Origin: Natronocalculus amylovorans
GTDB taxonomy: Archaea > Halobacteriota > Halobacteria > Halobacteriales > Haloferacaceae
Direction of reading: 5' to 3'
Assembly (NCBI RefSeq): GCF_023638035.1
Contig: NZ_JAKRVX010000003.1
Coordinates: 186,001 to 250,000 of the forward strand
Length of the DNA: 64,000 bases
In this document: positions 1 through 10,519 of the stretch, in pieces
Layout: every line of letters begins with the position of its first letter
How positions within the stretch are numbered: position 1 is the stretch's first letter
Made by a program: the position numbers and the translations under genes
The notes under the pieces: model-generated
Databases searched by the model: none
What the model was told of the DNA's origin: nothing
What the model saw: only the letters and a program-made list of their open reading frames with translations

Positions 1-291
1 GGTGATGTTTGGGTTTGCGGGAGCTGTAGCTTCGAGAAGCCACGAGATAGTGCAAAAGAGAAAGCATTCCAAGAGGCGACAACCGAGAGTCAGTCTGATG
101 AGGAGGGTGTTGTTGACATGTCGGATGTTGATAAATCCGAGATTGGCCCAACAACCAAAACAATCTGCCCATCATGTGGTCACGATCGCGCCCGCTACGA
201 AATGAAACAGATTCGATCGGCTGATGAGTCCGAAACTCGATTCTTCACGTGTGTCGAGTGCGACCACAAGTGGCGCGAAGACGATCACTAA
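1..291 (+). CDS. tfs: Transcription factor S (TFS/TFIIS-like), 3' part only
   Basis: The frame is open from the first base, so the N-terminus lies outside the window. The visible part begins in the last CxxC pair of the N-terminal zinc ribbon (VWVCGSC). A polar acidic linker follows, and then the C-terminal TFIIS-type ribbon with CPSC and CVEC pairs and the end KWRE. TFS is the archaeal cleavage-stimulating factor that rescues backtracked RNA polymerase. The usual invariant acidic pair before the last CxxC is represented by the SADESETRFF stretch. The assignment rests on the paired ribbons and the family layout. Confidence 0.9.
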   Translation, partial: GDVWVCGSCSFEKPRDSAKEKAFQEATTESQSDEEGVVDMSDVDKSEIGPTTKTICPSCGHDRARYEMKQIRSADESETRFFTCVECDHKWREDDH

Positions 292-308
292 CGTATCCAG
301 CACTGCCA

Positions 309-908
309 ATGCGCACCGATCCACCTGCACCTGATGTGCCGATTGATCGATTTTCCGGGTGGGAGTGCGTCGAAGAGGGAGTCGAATATCCGTTCAAGAC
401 CCCAGTTGTGACTGTTGCGGCATACACTACGGTCTTTGAAGATCGAGCGGGTGCTGCAACGTTTCAAGATGCAACCGGAATCGATACCGTTTGGCGATTC
501 TGTTTTGTGAGCCGAATACAGATGACACCGCACACTCGTCCATCGGCACTTCTCGATCGGATTGTCCGGCGTGGTGCGGCAGATGGGTTTACCGATCGGC
601 TTCAAGAGCGTGGACTTGACGCAGTCACTAAACGACGGACAGAATCAGTTCAAGTTGGATCCCACGATGGGACCTGCATTCGATACGGTGCGCGCTGTCG
701 AGTTGATGGAACGACGATCCCGCTTGAGGGACTTGTTGTCGTGTGGACAATGGATTCGACATACTACATTGGTGGCGGTGTCTACCCGGTTGCGATTCCG
801 ACTGACGTATCACACAGTACGGGAGACTCACTCACCGATCCTGAGCGTGACAGAGAGATGCTGTTTGCACTGTTCAGTGCTGTCGGTGAGACGAGCACAG
901 ACGAATAG
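309..908 (+). CDS. Hypothetical haloarchaeal protein, 199 aa
   Basis: I do not recognise a named family. I chose the ATG at 309, just downstream of the TFS stop, over an in-frame upstream start at 249 that would overlap TFS. The product is soluble, with no signal peptide or membrane segment. It has alternating hydrophobic strands and ends acidic. Codon use matches the neighbours, and it follows tfs closely in the same direction, so co-transcription is likely. Function unknown. Confidence 0.75.
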   Translation: MRTDPPAPDVPIDRFSGWECVEEGVEYPFKTPVVTVAAYTTVFEDRAGAATFQDATGIDTVWRFCFVSRIQMTPHTRPSALLDRIVRRGAADGFTDRLQERGLDAVTKRRTESVQVGSHDGTCIRYGARCRVDGTTIPLEGLVVVWTMDSTYYIGGGVYPVAIPTDVSHSTGDSLTDPERDREMLFALFSAVGETSTDE

Positions 909-918
909 GTGGACGCTG

Positions 919-1647
919 TTACTCGTTGCGTGCAAATGTTAGATAGCCAGTGTGACCCACACCCCGTGTCGACGGTCGTGAACCACGGTCATCGAACTGC
1001 ATCTTCCGTTGGAGTGTCTCCAACGTCTGGATATCAGATAACCCAGCGTCTCGTGCCGCAGTTACGACCTCTCTGGTATTTTCAACAAATGGTGAATACA
1101 CCGCGAGATAGCCACCGGCGGACAGTAGCTCCGACGCATGTGCAACAACGTCGGGTGCATCACCCGTATCGAGCGTCAGTACGTCGAATGGTCCCTCTGT
1201 AATTAGTGCGTCAACATTCTCAACAATGTTCCCCGATCGAACCGTCACGTTCTCTTCGACGCCGGCGATACGCATGTTTTCGCGAGCAGTCTCCGCGAAC
1301 TCGGCATTCTGTTCGTACGTGGTGACTGTTGCACCAAGCCGGCCAAGATAGGACGAGAGAATACCGGTACCGGTTCCTGCATCAAGTACGCGATCGGTCG
1401 ATTCAACACCAGTATGCCCAATTACAAGTCCGATATCTCTCGGCATCATTGGTGCGCCCGTCCGTTCTAAGTGATTGAACAGGTCCGGGCCGCGGAGCCG
1501 CCGAACGGTAAACTCTGTGCCGAGATGTGTCTCAAGTGTGTCTCCCGGCTCGACATTTTCGGGGACAGTGAGTACGCCGAGGTCGGTTTGGAGTTCCTCA
1601 CCAGGTGCTCGGACGTACTCTCTGTCGCCGTGAACGAGGACGATCAC
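919..1647 (-). CDS. trmI: tRNA (adenine-57/58-N1)-methyltransferase TrmI
   Basis: Class I SAM-dependent methyltransferase of 242 residues. A small N-terminal beta domain (to about residue 60) is followed by the Rossmann fold. The SAM-binding loop DAGTGTG is at residues 89-95 and the acidic motif that closes the sugar site reads TTYEQN. The C-terminal GHTGYLTF is typical of the TrmI family. In archaea this enzyme makes m1A at positions 57 and 58 of tRNA. The start overlaps the stop of the NAC gene by ATGA, so the two are translated together. Confidence 0.88.
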   Translation of the reverse strand: MIVLVHGDREYVRAPGEELQTDLGVLTVPENVEPGDTLETHLGTEFTVRRLRGPDLFNHLERTGAPMMPRDIGLVIGHTGVESTDRVLDAGTGTGILSSYLGRLGATVTTYEQNAEFAETARENMRIAGVEENVTVRSGNIVENVDALITEGPFDVLTLDTGDAPDVVAHASELLSAGGYLAVYSPFVENTREVVTAARDAGLSDIQTLETLQRKMQFDDRGSRPSTRGVGHTGYLTFARNE

Positions 1648-2012
1648 TCGAAGCTAGCGATCGCCACTGCGAGGTCGCCGTCCGCTTCTTCGAGTGCCGC
1701 GCGCGCATCGTCTTCGGAGACGCCTGCCCGCGTCGCAACAATCTGGATATCGTCTGCAGGGATTGCAGCGGGTGCACTCTCTTCTGCAGGCTCATCGTCG
1801 GATGCCTCGCGAGTTGTTGGATCGCCAACGATTTGGTAGGTTTGCGTTCCTTGTGCGTTCATTTGTGTGACTTGGGGTGCGTCGAAGACGATCTCTTCGC
1901 CATCGGTTGTCGTAATAACAACCTGCTCGGCGTCGATCTCGTCGACGTCGATTCCCATCTGTTTCATCATCTGTTGCATCTTCCGCGGGTTCATTCCGCC
2001 TCCTCCAAACAT
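1644..2012 (-). CDS. nac: Nascent polypeptide-associated complex protein (archaeal NAC)
   Basis: 122 residues, starting with the glycine and methionine-rich MFGGGGMNPRKMQQMMKQMG characteristic of archaeal NAC. The NAC beta-barrel domain runs to about residue 70. After an acidic linker there is a C-terminal UBA domain (about 85-122, ending DLAVAIASFE). NAC homodimers bind ribosomes and emerging polypeptides. First gene of a two-gene operon with trmI (4-base overlap), a common archaeal pairing. Confidence 0.92.
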   Translation of the reverse strand: MFGGGGMNPRKMQQMMKQMGIDVDEIDAEQVVITTTDGEEIVFDAPQVTQMNAQGTQTYQIVGDPTTREASDDEPAEESAPAAIPADDIQIVATRAGVSEDDARAALEEADGDLAVAIASFE

Positions 2013-2112
2013 ATCGCTACGTCGGGCGTCCGGCAGGAAAAGTATGGCGAACTACGGGCACACTGACTACGGCAAGGAGTAGCTTCATCTATGTGGTTTT
2101 CTTCTACTGCGT

Positions 2113-2913
2113 ATGTATATTGCAGACAAAACATGGCCAGAACTCGGCTCCTACTTTGCAACCGAGTCGATCGCAATCGTCCCGCTTGGCTCTACCGAAC
2201 AACATGGGCCGCACCTCCCACTTGCAACCGACCACCTCATTGCTGAAGCACTCGCGCGTGAAGCTGCCGATCGAACTGGCTATCTCTGCACACCAACAAT
2301 CAATATCGGTGTCAGTCCACACCACCGACAGTTCCACGGGACGATGTGGGTTGATGGCCCCGCGTTTCGATCGTATATGGAAAGCCTCGTTCGGAATCTA
2401 ACATACCATGGGATCGATCGGGTGGTGTTTGTCAATGCACACGGTGGAAACATACCGCACCTCCGTGAGGTTGGACGAACGCTTCGAGATGATGAGGTTG
2501 CATATGCAATTGAGTGGATGTGGGATGAGTCAATTCCGGACCTTGTCAACGACGTATTTGAACATAACGGACCACATGGTGGACCAAAAGAGACGGCAAT
2601 GATCATGCATATCGCGAATGAACTTGTGCGCGAAAATAAGTTGGAATCCGCACGTGATGGTGGCCTTGTTAGTTTTTCCCCACAAACTGGACGTAAACAC
2701 GGTGCGAGAGTGTATTATGATGCAATTGATAATGTAACAAACGGTGTGTTCGGAGATCAGACAGATGCAACTCCAGAGATTGGTGAAACACTCTTTGAAG
2801 CGGCAACGGAACAACTCGTTAAACTGCTTGAATGGCTTGCTGCACAGCGGTTTGCAGAACTGCTACCAAAACCAAAAGTCGATCAGAACAGAGAGTTATT
2901 CACTGCCGACTAA
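2113..2913 (+). CDS. Creatininase-family amidohydrolase
   Basis: 266 residues with the family's metal-binding motif GSTEQHGPHLPLATD (residues 26-40), NAHGGN (108-113) and a distal glutamate-rich stretch GGPKETAMIMH. These proteins are Zn/Mn or Fe hydrolases acting on cyclic or formyl amides. Known archaeal members include creatininase-like enzymes and the ArfB deformylase of riboflavin/F420 biosynthesis. I cannot choose the substrate. The gene stands alone between divergent nac-trmI and a lipoprotein gene. Confidence 0.85.
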   Translation: MYIADKTWPELGSYFATESIAIVPLGSTEQHGPHLPLATDHLIAEALAREAADRTGYLCTPTINIGVSPHHRQFHGTMWVDGPAFRSYMESLVRNLTYHGIDRVVFVNAHGGNIPHLREVGRTLRDDEVAYAIEWMWDESIPDLVNDVFEHNGPHGGPKETAMIMHIANELVRENKLESARDGGLVSFSPQTGRKHGARVYYDAIDNVTNGVFGDQTDATPEIGETLFEAATEQLVKLLEWLAAQRFAELLPKPKVDQNRELFTAD

Positions 2914-2935
2914 TCTACAAACACGAGTATCTTCC

Positions 2936-2941
2936 TTTTTT
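2936..2941 (+). terminator. T-run terminator candidate after the creatininase-type gene
   Basis: Six consecutive T bases about 25 bases after the stop codon, preceded by a pyrimidine-rich stretch. Archaeal intrinsic termination often needs only such an oligo-T tract. No strong hairpin is visible. Confidence 0.35.
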
Positions 2942-3004
2942 GATAGTCAGCAAATATGAAAAAAAGTTAACATATCTTCGGAGCAACTGTTAGTCTGTAG
3001 CGAC

Positions 3005-4096
<1,092 letters not shown>

Positions 4097-4133
4097 TCGG
4101 TTCACCCTCTCTTCGACACGAATTGGGTTCCGC

Positions 4134-4802
4134 TCAGTTCACACACATACTGATCGAAATCCCGGATCCAATCGGGAGGACGATCGTCTCGAACGCAGCA
4201 TCAGTTCGAACTGTTTTCAAATACCGACCGATACCTTCGGTTTCTTTGTCAGTTGCTGGATCCGGGAGCCCCTGCTCTCCAGCCATGTAACCACGTAACC
4301 GATCGAAATCGATCGGTCCAGACATAATATTATCCGCGATCACAATACCACCTGGAGAGAGTTTTGGCTTCACACGTTCAAACGCCTCTGCGTATCGGTG
4401 TTTTTGATGATCAATCAAGACGATATCAAACGGCCCATCATAGCGTTCGATCGTCTCCATTGCATCCCCATGCTCAAAACTGACATGCGCAGTCAGTTCA
4501 GCACGAGCAAAGAACTCACGGCCCATTTCTAGTTCATCTTCGTCAAATTCAGTAAGGACAATACGACCGTCATCCATCCCTTGAAGGAACCAGTATGCCG
4601 AGTAACCGTAGCCGGAGCCAAACTCAAATACACGTGTTGCATTCGTGAGTCGGGCAAGCAGTCTGAGTACACCGCCGGATTCAGGGCCGATAATTGGAAA
4701 GCCCTCTTTTTCAGCGTACGAAACCATCTCCTGTTGAATATTATCGTGTTCTGGCCCCGTTGCGCGGAGGAACTGAAGAATGTCTGTAGAGAGTATCGTC
4801 AT
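4134..4802 (-). CDS. SAM-dependent O-methyltransferase family protein
   Basis: 222 residues of the catechol/caffeoyl-CoA O-methyltransferase superfamily. Motif I reads VFEFGSGYGYSAYWF, a following acidic motif LTEFDEDE binds the ribose, and DIVLIDHQKH plus the metal-site-like IVIADNIMSG fit class I O-methyltransferases. Substrate unknown. It converges on the DUF4397 lipoprotein gene and is divergent from the methylmalonyl-CoA mutase gene, about 100 bases away. Confidence 0.82.
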   Translation of the reverse strand: MTILSTDILQFLRATGPEHDNIQQEMVSYAEKEGFPIIGPESGGVLRLLARLTNATRVFEFGSGYGYSAYWFLQGMDDGRIVLTEFDEDELEMGREFFARAELTAHVSFEHGDAMETIERYDGPFDIVLIDHQKHRYAEAFERVKPKLSPGGIVIADNIMSGPIDFDRLRGYMAGEQGLPDPATDKETEGIGRYLKTVRTDAAFETIVLPIGSGISISMCVN

Positions 4803-4870
4803 ATTCTACCGGTCTTGACGGACCAACTTGAAGATTCACCTCGCAAATAATCATAGCGTCCGTGATTCAA

Positions 4871-4878
4871 TATTTAAG
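4871..4878 (+). promoter_or_regulatory. TATA-like element of the mutase gene
   Basis: TATTTAAG centred about 29 bases before the ATG at 4904. This spacing predicts a leaderless transcript starting at or next to that ATG, which decides the start against an in-frame upstream codon at 4862. Confidence 0.6.
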
Positions 4879-4903
4879 TCACCGGAAACCCTCATGGTCG
4901 ACA

Positions 4904-6580
4904 ATGTTTGATCCCGAAGAACTCGATCGAATCCAGTCAGCGAAGGATGACTGGGAGACGGAGACGCTTTCGCCGACGCTCGATCGATTTGGGGAACGAA
5001 ATGAACAGTTTACGACAGACACTGGCGGCAATGAGGTCAAACGGCTCTATACGCCTGCTGATGTGTCAGACAACAGCTATCGACAGGACCTCGGATTTCC
5101 GGGTGAAGAACCCTACACACGTGGTGTCTATCCAACAATGCATCGTGGGCGGCTTTGGACAATGCGGCAGTATGCGGGTATGGGAACCGCAACAGAAACG
5201 AATGAACGATTTCTCTACCTGATCGAGAACGGATCATCCGGGCTGTCGATGGCGTTCGACCTTCCAACACAGATGGGATATGACTCCGATGCGGCTATGT
5301 CCGCTGGTGAAGTCGGGAAATCAGGAGTCGCGATCGATTCGCTCGCAGATTTTGAAACCGTGTTTGATGGAATTCCGCTAGGCGAGGTGTCTACGAGTAT
5401 GACGATCAACGCTCCGGCCTCAGTATTGCTTGCGATGTATGTTGCCCTTGGCGACAAGCAGGGTGTCGATCGAGACGAGCTTCGTGGAACGATCCAGAAC
5501 GACATCATGAAAGAGTACATCGCCCGGAATCTCTATATCTACCCGCCAAAGCACTCGATGCGACTGATTACGGATATTTTCGAATTCTGTGCCGAAGAGG
5601 TTCCAAAGTTCAACACGATCTCAATCTCCGGCTATCATATCCGTGAAGCCGGTTCCACTGCGGCCCAAGAGATTGCATTCACGCTTGGCAACGGAATCGA
5701 ATACGTGCAGGCTGCCGTCGATGCAGGACAGGACGTCGACTCATTTGCGCCACAGCTCTCGTTCTTTTTCAACGCACACAACAACATTTTAGAAGAGGTT
5801 GCAAAATTCCGCGCCGCACGCCGAATGTGGGGCAAAATCATGGACGAACGGTTTGACGCAACAAATCCGAAATCAAAACAGTTGAAATTCCACACGCAGA
5901 CTGGTGGCTCAACACTCACCGCACAGCAGGTCGAAAACAACGTTGTTCGGGTTGCATATCAGGCATTAGCCGCCGTCCTCGGAGGCACACAGTCTCTCCA
6001 TACGAACGGAAAAGACGAGGCGCTTGCGCTTCCGACTGAGCAGTCAGTCAGAACCGCGCTTCGGACCCAACAAATTCTTGCGCATGAATCAGGTGCCGCA
6101 GATACGATCGATCCGCTTGCTGGCAGCTACTATATCGAAGCACTCACTGACGAGATTGAAGCACAAGCATTCGACCTGATCGAATCGGTCGACGAGCGTG
6201 GCGGCATGCTCGAAGCCGTTGAAGACCAGTGGGTCCAGCGACAGATTCAGGATGTCGCCTATGATCGCCAACAGGAGATCGAAAACGGCGATCGGGTCAT
6301 TGTCGGCGTAAACAAGTTCGCCGTTGAAGATGAAGGGCCGCAGATGGATCTCGAAGAGGTTGACGAAGAGAACGAACGTGAACAGATCGAGCGACTTGAA
6401 GCGCTCCGAGCAGACAGGGACTCGGGGGCTGTAGACGATGCACTCGATCGGGTACGGGCTGCTGCACAATCCGAACAGAATCTGATGGAGCCGATCGTTG
6501 AAGCGGTCAAAGTGTACGCAACGGTTGGTGAGATTTGTAATGTGCTCCGCGATGAGTTTGGCGAGTACAAACCGATCTAA
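4904..6580 (+). CDS. mcmA: Methylmalonyl-CoA mutase, large (catalytic) subunit
   Basis: 558 residues, the length of the archaeal free-standing catalytic subunit without the B12-binding domain, which must be encoded elsewhere. Recognisable blocks are [28 protein letters not shown] (substrate tyrosine region), [13 protein letters not shown] and [14 protein letters not shown]. It interconverts succinyl-CoA and (R)-methylmalonyl-CoA in propionate, odd-chain and branched-chain metabolism, or in the methylaspartate cycle of haloarchaea. The epimerase gene follows 60 bases downstream, supporting the function. Confidence 0.93.
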   Translation: MFDPEELDRIQSAKDDWETETLSPTLDRFGERNEQFTTDTGGNEVKRLYTPADVSDNSYRQDLGFPGEEPYTRGVYPTMHRGRLWTMRQYAGMGTATETNERFLYLIENGSSGLSMAFDLPTQMGYDSDAAMSAGEVGKSGVAIDSLADFETVFDGIPLGEVSTSMTINAPASVLLAMYVALGDKQGVDRDELRGTIQNDIMKEYIARNLYIYPPKHSMRLITDIFEFCAEEVPKFNTISISGYHIREAGSTAAQEIAFTLGNGIEYVQAAVDAGQDVDSFAPQLSFFFNAHNNILEEVAKFRAARRMWGKIMDERFDATNPKSKQLKFHTQTGGSTLTAQQVENNVVRVAYQALAAVLGGTQSLHTNGKDEALALPTEQSVRTALRTQQILAHESGAADTIDPLAGSYYIEALTDEIEAQAFDLIESVDERGGMLEAVEDQWVQRQIQDVAYDRQQEIENGDRVIVGVNKFAVEDEGPQMDLEEVDEENEREQIERLEALRADRDSGAVDDALDRVRAAAQSEQNLMEPIVEAVKVYATVGEICNVLRDEFGEYKPI

Positions 6581-6640
6581 GGACGAATAGTAGCAATCGA
6601 TCGATCTTTTTGATACGCCCCTCGAACAGTAGTTGTATCT

Positions 6641-7024
6641 ATGCACTTTGATCATGCAGGAATTGCAACCAACGATATGGATGGCCTCAAAACGCTTTTC
6701 AGCGATCTCTTTGCTGCGCCGGTCGTTCACGAAGAGACGTTTGACGGAATGCGTGTAGTGTTTCTCGAACTAGAGAACGGCTATTTTGAGTTGCTTGAGC
6801 CACACGAAGGAGGTCCAATTGCGACGTATCTCAATCGGTCCGGGCCAGGTATTCATCATCTGGCGATCGAAACAGATGATATTACGGCTGCGATAGAGCA
6901 TGCAATCGAGTGTGGGGTTGAGCCGATCGATTCGGAACCGCGCCAAGGTGCGTGGGGTCACGACGTGGCATTTATGCATCCAAAAACAACAGGTGGGGTA
7001 CTCGTTGAGTTTGTTTCGCACTGA
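6641..7024 (+). CDS. mce: Methylmalonyl-CoA epimerase
   Basis: 127-residue vicinal-oxygen-chelate protein with paired beta-alpha-beta modules. Expected metal ligands are the histidine of MHFDHAGIA, the His of GIHHLAIETDD and the Glu of VLVEF near the C-terminus. It equilibrates the (S) and (R) forms of methylmalonyl-CoA. It lies directly downstream of the mutase gene on the same strand. Confidence 0.93.
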   Translation: MHFDHAGIATNDMDGLKTLFSDLFAAPVVHEETFDGMRVVFLELENGYFELLEPHEGGPIATYLNRSGPGIHHLAIETDDITAAIEHAIECGVEPIDSEPRQGAWGHDVAFMHPKTTGGVLVEFVSH

Positions 7025-7033
7025 GCCTGAGCG

Positions 7034-7891
7034 TCAGTAGTCGTAGAACCCGCGACCAGTCTTTTTTCCAAGGTCTCCTGCTTCGACTTTTCGTTTGAGA
7101 AGGTATGCCGGCTTGTATCGATCGCCAAGTTCGTCGTAGAGCGTTTCGGAGGCATTTAGACAGATATCCAAGCCGATATGATCTGCGAGCGTAAGCGGGC
7201 CCATCGGGACGTTTGTGCCGAGTGTCATCCCACGATCGATGTCGTCTTTCGATGCAACCCCTTCATCGTATGCACGGATGCCCTCGTTGATCCATGGCAT
7301 CAGAATCCGGTTTGTCACAAACCCAGGTTTGTCATCTGACTCCCATGTCTCTTTGCCCATCTCTACTGCTAACTCGTGTGCAAGGTCGACAACCGCGTCG
7401 TCTGTTCGCTCTCCGACAACGACTTCGACACCTTTCATAATCGGTACTGGATTCATAAAGTGAAGTCCGATAACAAGCTCTTGGCGCTCCGTTGCGGCCG
7501 CAATTGTTGTGATCGAAAGCGTACTGGTGTTCGTCGCGAGGACCACATCTGAATCAACAACTGCGTCCAATTCCTCAAAGATGGACTGTTTAATTTCCAT
7601 GTTTTCGACAGCCGCTTCGATAACCAAGTCACACGCAGAGAGGTCTGCCATCGCGGTCGTGCCAGTAATCCGATCGATGGTGGCTGCTTTTTCGGCTGCT
7701 GTAAGCCGCTCTTTTGAAACCAATCGTGAGAGACTCTCCTCAATACTATCGAGGCCGCGATCGACATACTCCTGCTCGATATCTCGCATCACGACATCGT
7801 AGCCAGTTGTCGCAGCGACTTGTGCAATGCCGTGCCCCATTGTTCCAGCACCAATAACGCCGATTGTTTCTATCTCGGTGTGCGATCGCAT
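7034..7891 (-). CDS. hbd: 3-hydroxyacyl-CoA dehydrogenase
   Basis: 285 residues. NAD-binding motif GVIGAGTMGHGIAQ lies at the N-terminus. The catalytic His is in GLHFMNPVPIMKGVE and the C-terminal helical domain begins at NRILMPWINEGIRAYDEG. I chose the ATG at 7891 because the family begins just before the nucleotide-binding motif. An in-frame ATG at 7924 would add 11 unrelated residues. It oxidises 3-hydroxyacyl-CoA in beta-oxidation and ends 10 bases from the epimerase stop, convergent. Confidence 0.9.
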   Translation of the reverse strand: MRSHTEIETIGVIGAGTMGHGIAQVAATTGYDVVMRDIEQEYVDRGLDSIEESLSRLVSKERLTAAEKAATIDRITGTTAMADLSACDLVIEAAVENMEIKQSIFEELDAVVDSDVVLATNTSTLSITTIAAATERQELVIGLHFMNPVPIMKGVEVVVGERTDDAVVDLAHELAVEMGKETWESDDKPGFVTNRILMPWINEGIRAYDEGVASKDDIDRGMTLGTNVPMGPLTLADHIGLDICLNASETLYDELGDRYKPAYLLKRKVEAGDLGKKTGRGFYDY

Positions 7892-7935
7892 ACGGTGATA
7901 TCCAGATGGAAGTATGGTAAACATAGCGAAAAACG

Positions 7936-8670
7936 ATGCAAAATATCAACCGTGGTAGTTCGACGGAAACGTTGAAGTTACAGGCTGCGAACAACAGAGC
8001 AACTGGGAGCGCGTTTGTGTCAGAGAATAATGGAAGTAACCGGGCATCTGAGTTAATCACACTCAAATACATAGGAGCAAAAACAGCAGCAGTTCTACAA
8101 TCTGCATCGATCGCTGCTGCCGATATTACGACCAAGGCCGTCTCGTTTCGGATGCTTGTCGACGCAGGTGTCAACCCGGGTGTGGCAGCAAAAATTCGGC
8201 GCGAGTATTCGCTTTCATGGTCGTTTAGCTCTGGGGACGACCTCACACGCCGATCAACACAAGTGCGTGGGCTCGGAGCTGATGAGGCTGCATGGGTTGC
8301 TGCAAGCGCTGGGGATTGGGCGAAAGAGACCGATGCAAACGCAACCACACCCAAATCTACGACCGGACAGGCTGATGCACCACAAACCCCGTGGGCTAGC
8401 ACTGTAGATCGTTCGGTGGATGCAGAGACAGATGGGAGCGGTGATTCGTTTGCTGCAGAGGCGGCATGGCGAAACCGGAGCAGGCCAACACCACTAACAA
8501 CGCTTGAGTCGATCTCACAATCTGATGCAGATATTCTTGCAGAAGCAGGGATCATTTCCGTGCGTAGCCTTGCAACGGCGAATGCAGAGCGTGTTGCAGA
8601 TGTCTTGGAACTCGATCGAGAAACCGTCCAACTGTGGCATACCGAAGCCAGAGAATCACACAACGTTTAA
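7936..8670 (+). CDS. Helix-hairpin-helix domain protein of unknown function
   Basis: 244 residues. Two HhH-like segments are visible, one near residues 40-75 (LKYIGAKTAAVLQSASI) and one near the C-terminus (LESISQSDADILAEAGIISV). They are joined by a low-complexity Ala/Thr/Asp-rich linker. Such modules contact DNA or other HhH proteins, and haloarchaea carry several uncharacterised ones. Divergent from hbd by 44 bases. Function not inferable. Confidence 0.7.
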   Translation: MQNINRGSSTETLKLQAANNRATGSAFVSENNGSNRASELITLKYIGAKTAAVLQSASIAAADITTKAVSFRMLVDAGVNPGVAAKIRREYSLSWSFSSGDDLTRRSTQVRGLGADEAAWVAASAGDWAKETDANATTPKSTTGQADAPQTPWASTVDRSVDAETDGSGDSFAAEAAWRNRSRPTPLTTLESISQSDADILAEAGIISVRSLATANAERVADVLELDRETVQLWHTEARESHNV

Positions 8671-8767
8671 TCCACATCCCTATTTTAACTCAAATTGTAG
8701 TAACTTTATTCTCCGTCCTAAATAGTCATAAATTGCTGTATTATGTGTTCTCGTTACTATTCAGGCG

Positions 8768-8806
8768 AAATTTGTATCAGCAAATTTGACCAAACGCTTT
8801 TTATAT
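8768..8806 (+). promoter_or_regulatory. Promoter of fba with inverted repeat and TATA element
   Basis: A perfect 7-6-7 inverted repeat (AAATTTG, 6-base spacer, CAAATTT) at 8768-8787 lies directly upstream of a TATA-like TTTTTATAT at 8798-8806. The TATA centre is about 27 bases before the ATG at 8829, implying a leaderless fba transcript. The repeat is in the position expected for an activator or BRE-overlapping regulator. Confidence 0.55.
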
Positions 8807-8828
8807 CTTGTTACCGCAGTTCGTATTG

Positions 8829-9665
8829 ATGATCCCGCTGGTAGATTCGCCAATCACACGCGATGGGAAAGCACTTATTCTGGCATACGATCACGGTCTC
8901 GAACACGGCCCAGTTGATTTTAAGCCGGTCCCAGAGACAATGGACCCCGCACAGATTTTTGAGCTTGGTACACATAGCGCAGTGACCGCGCTTGCCGTTC
9001 AAAAGGGTATTGCAGAAGGCTACTACCCATCATATGAGGATGATGTTAATCTGCTACTGAAAATCAACGGTACATCAAACATGTGGATGGGCGAGCCGGA
9101 TAGTGCTGTCAACTGTTCGGTTGACTATGCCAACGAACTTGGTGCTGACGCCATTGGATTCACCGTTTATGGTGGCTCAAACAACGAAGTTGAGATGGTC
9201 GAAGAGTTCCGAAACGCCCAAGAAGATGCGAGAAAGCATGATATGGCTGTTGTGATGTGGTCATATCCACGTGGACAGGGACTCAAAAATGACACCAGTG
9301 CAGATACGATCGCCTATGCCTCTCGCTTAGGACTTGAACTCGGTGCAGACCTCACAAAAGTCAAATATCCTGGTTCGGCAGATGCGATGCAGCATGTGTG
9401 TGATGTTGCCGGAGATATGGGCGTCGTGATGAGCGGTGGCTCAAAAATTGGTGACCGAGCGTTCCTTGAACTTGTTGAGAACGCTATGAATGCCGGTGCA
9501 GAAGGGCTTGCAGTGGGGAGGAATGTCTTCCAACGCGAGAATCCGACCGGAATCCTTGATGCGCTTGAAGCAGTAATCTTCGAGGAAGCAACAGCGGAAG
9601 AAGCACTCACCGAACTGGAGGAATCAGACAGAGACGCTGCAAAAGCAGACGCAACAAGTGATTAA
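8829..9665 (+). CDS. fba: Class I fructose-bisphosphate aldolase, archaeal (DhnA-type)
   Basis: 278 residues of the archaeal class I aldolase family. Features seen are LILAYDHGLEHGP near the N-terminus, VMWSYPRGQGL, the Schiff-base lysine region DLTKVKYPGSAD, and the phosphate-binding GVVMSGGSKIG and GLAVGRNVFQ. The start at 8829 fits the TATA spacing; an in-frame ATG at 8808 falls on the promoter. It cleaves or forms fructose 1,6-bisphosphate. The fructose bisphosphatase gene follows after 5 bases, pointing to gluconeogenic coupling. Confidence 0.92.
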   Translation: MIPLVDSPITRDGKALILAYDHGLEHGPVDFKPVPETMDPAQIFELGTHSAVTALAVQKGIAEGYYPSYEDDVNLLLKINGTSNMWMGEPDSAVNCSVDYANELGADAIGFTVYGGSNNEVEMVEEFRNAQEDARKHDMAVVMWSYPRGQGLKNDTSADTIAYASRLGLELGADLTKVKYPGSADAMQHVCDVAGDMGVVMSGGSKIGDRAFLELVENAMNAGAEGLAVGRNVFQRENPTGILDALEAVIFEEATAEEALTELEESDRDAAKADATSD

Positions 9666-9670
9666 GTAAT

Positions 9671-10516
9671 ATGGCCGACCAGAGCGTCAGTCAGATATTT
9701 TCGGCGATCGCCGACACCGCGCCAGCGGTGCGTGCTGCCCTCCCTGGACGACGGGTTGAGTACGGCGGCGAGAACCCGAGCGGTGAATCACAGCTTGCGG
9801 CGGACGTATATGCGGATTCGCTTTTTAAAGATCGGCTCGAACAGGTCGACGCTGTTGGCACCTACTTCAGCGAAGAGGAGGAGAGTGCAGTTGCAGTTGG
9901 TGATGGATCACTTACTGTGGCGATCGATCCGCTCGATGGCTCCTCAAATCTCAAATCAAACAACGCACTCGGCACGATCGTCTCAGTCTATGATGAGCCG
10001 CTGCCCGCAAGCGGCGACTCGCTGATTGCGGCTGGCTACGTTTTGTATGGCCCAATCACCACCATGGTAGTTGCTCATGATGGCGTTGTGACAGAGTCGG
10101 TGCTTACCGATGGCAACCAAGAGGTTGTCAAAGATGATCTTACACTTCCATCAGAGCCGACTATCTACGGGTTCGGCGGACGCATTCCCGATTGGACACC
10201 GGAGTTCACCGAATACGCCCGTGAGATAGAATCCGAATTTAAACTTCGATACGGTGGTTCAATGGTTGGGGATGTAAACCAAGTGTTGACCTATGGTGGT
10301 ATCTTTTCGTATCCCGCTGTAAAGAGTGCGCCAGACGGGAAACTTCGGACACAGTTTGAAGCACATCCGATGGCGTATATTGTTGAAGCCGCTGGTGGAA
10401 AATCCTCGGATGGAACGCAATCGATTCTCGATCGAACGCCAACTGAGGTTCACGAGCGAACACCAGTCCATCTTGGCAACGACGAACTTATTGATCGGCT
10501 CGAATCGTCACTGTAG
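9671..10516 (+). CDS. fbp: Fructose-1,6-bisphosphatase
   Basis: 281 residues of the Mg-dependent FBPase/inositol monophosphatase superfamily. The metal motif AIDPLDGSSNLKSN sits near residues 85-98. The acidic FSEEEESA loop precedes it, and MAYIVEAAGGKSSDG is the conserved C-terminal substrate region. It hydrolyses fructose 1,6-bisphosphate in gluconeogenesis. It is 5 bases downstream of fba, in one operon with it. Confidence 0.92.
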   Translation: MADQSVSQIFSAIADTAPAVRAALPGRRVEYGGENPSGESQLAADVYADSLFKDRLEQVDAVGTYFSEEEESAVAVGDGSLTVAIDPLDGSSNLKSNNALGTIVSVYDEPLPASGDSLIAAGYVLYGPITTMVVAHDGVVTESVLTDGNQEVVKDDLTLPSEPTIYGFGGRIPDWTPEFTEYAREIESEFKLRYGGSMVGDVNQVLTYGGIFSYPAVKSAPDGKLRTQFEAHPMAYIVEAAGGKSSDGTQSILDRTPTEVHERTPVHLGNDELIDRLESSL

Positions 10517-10519
10517 TAG

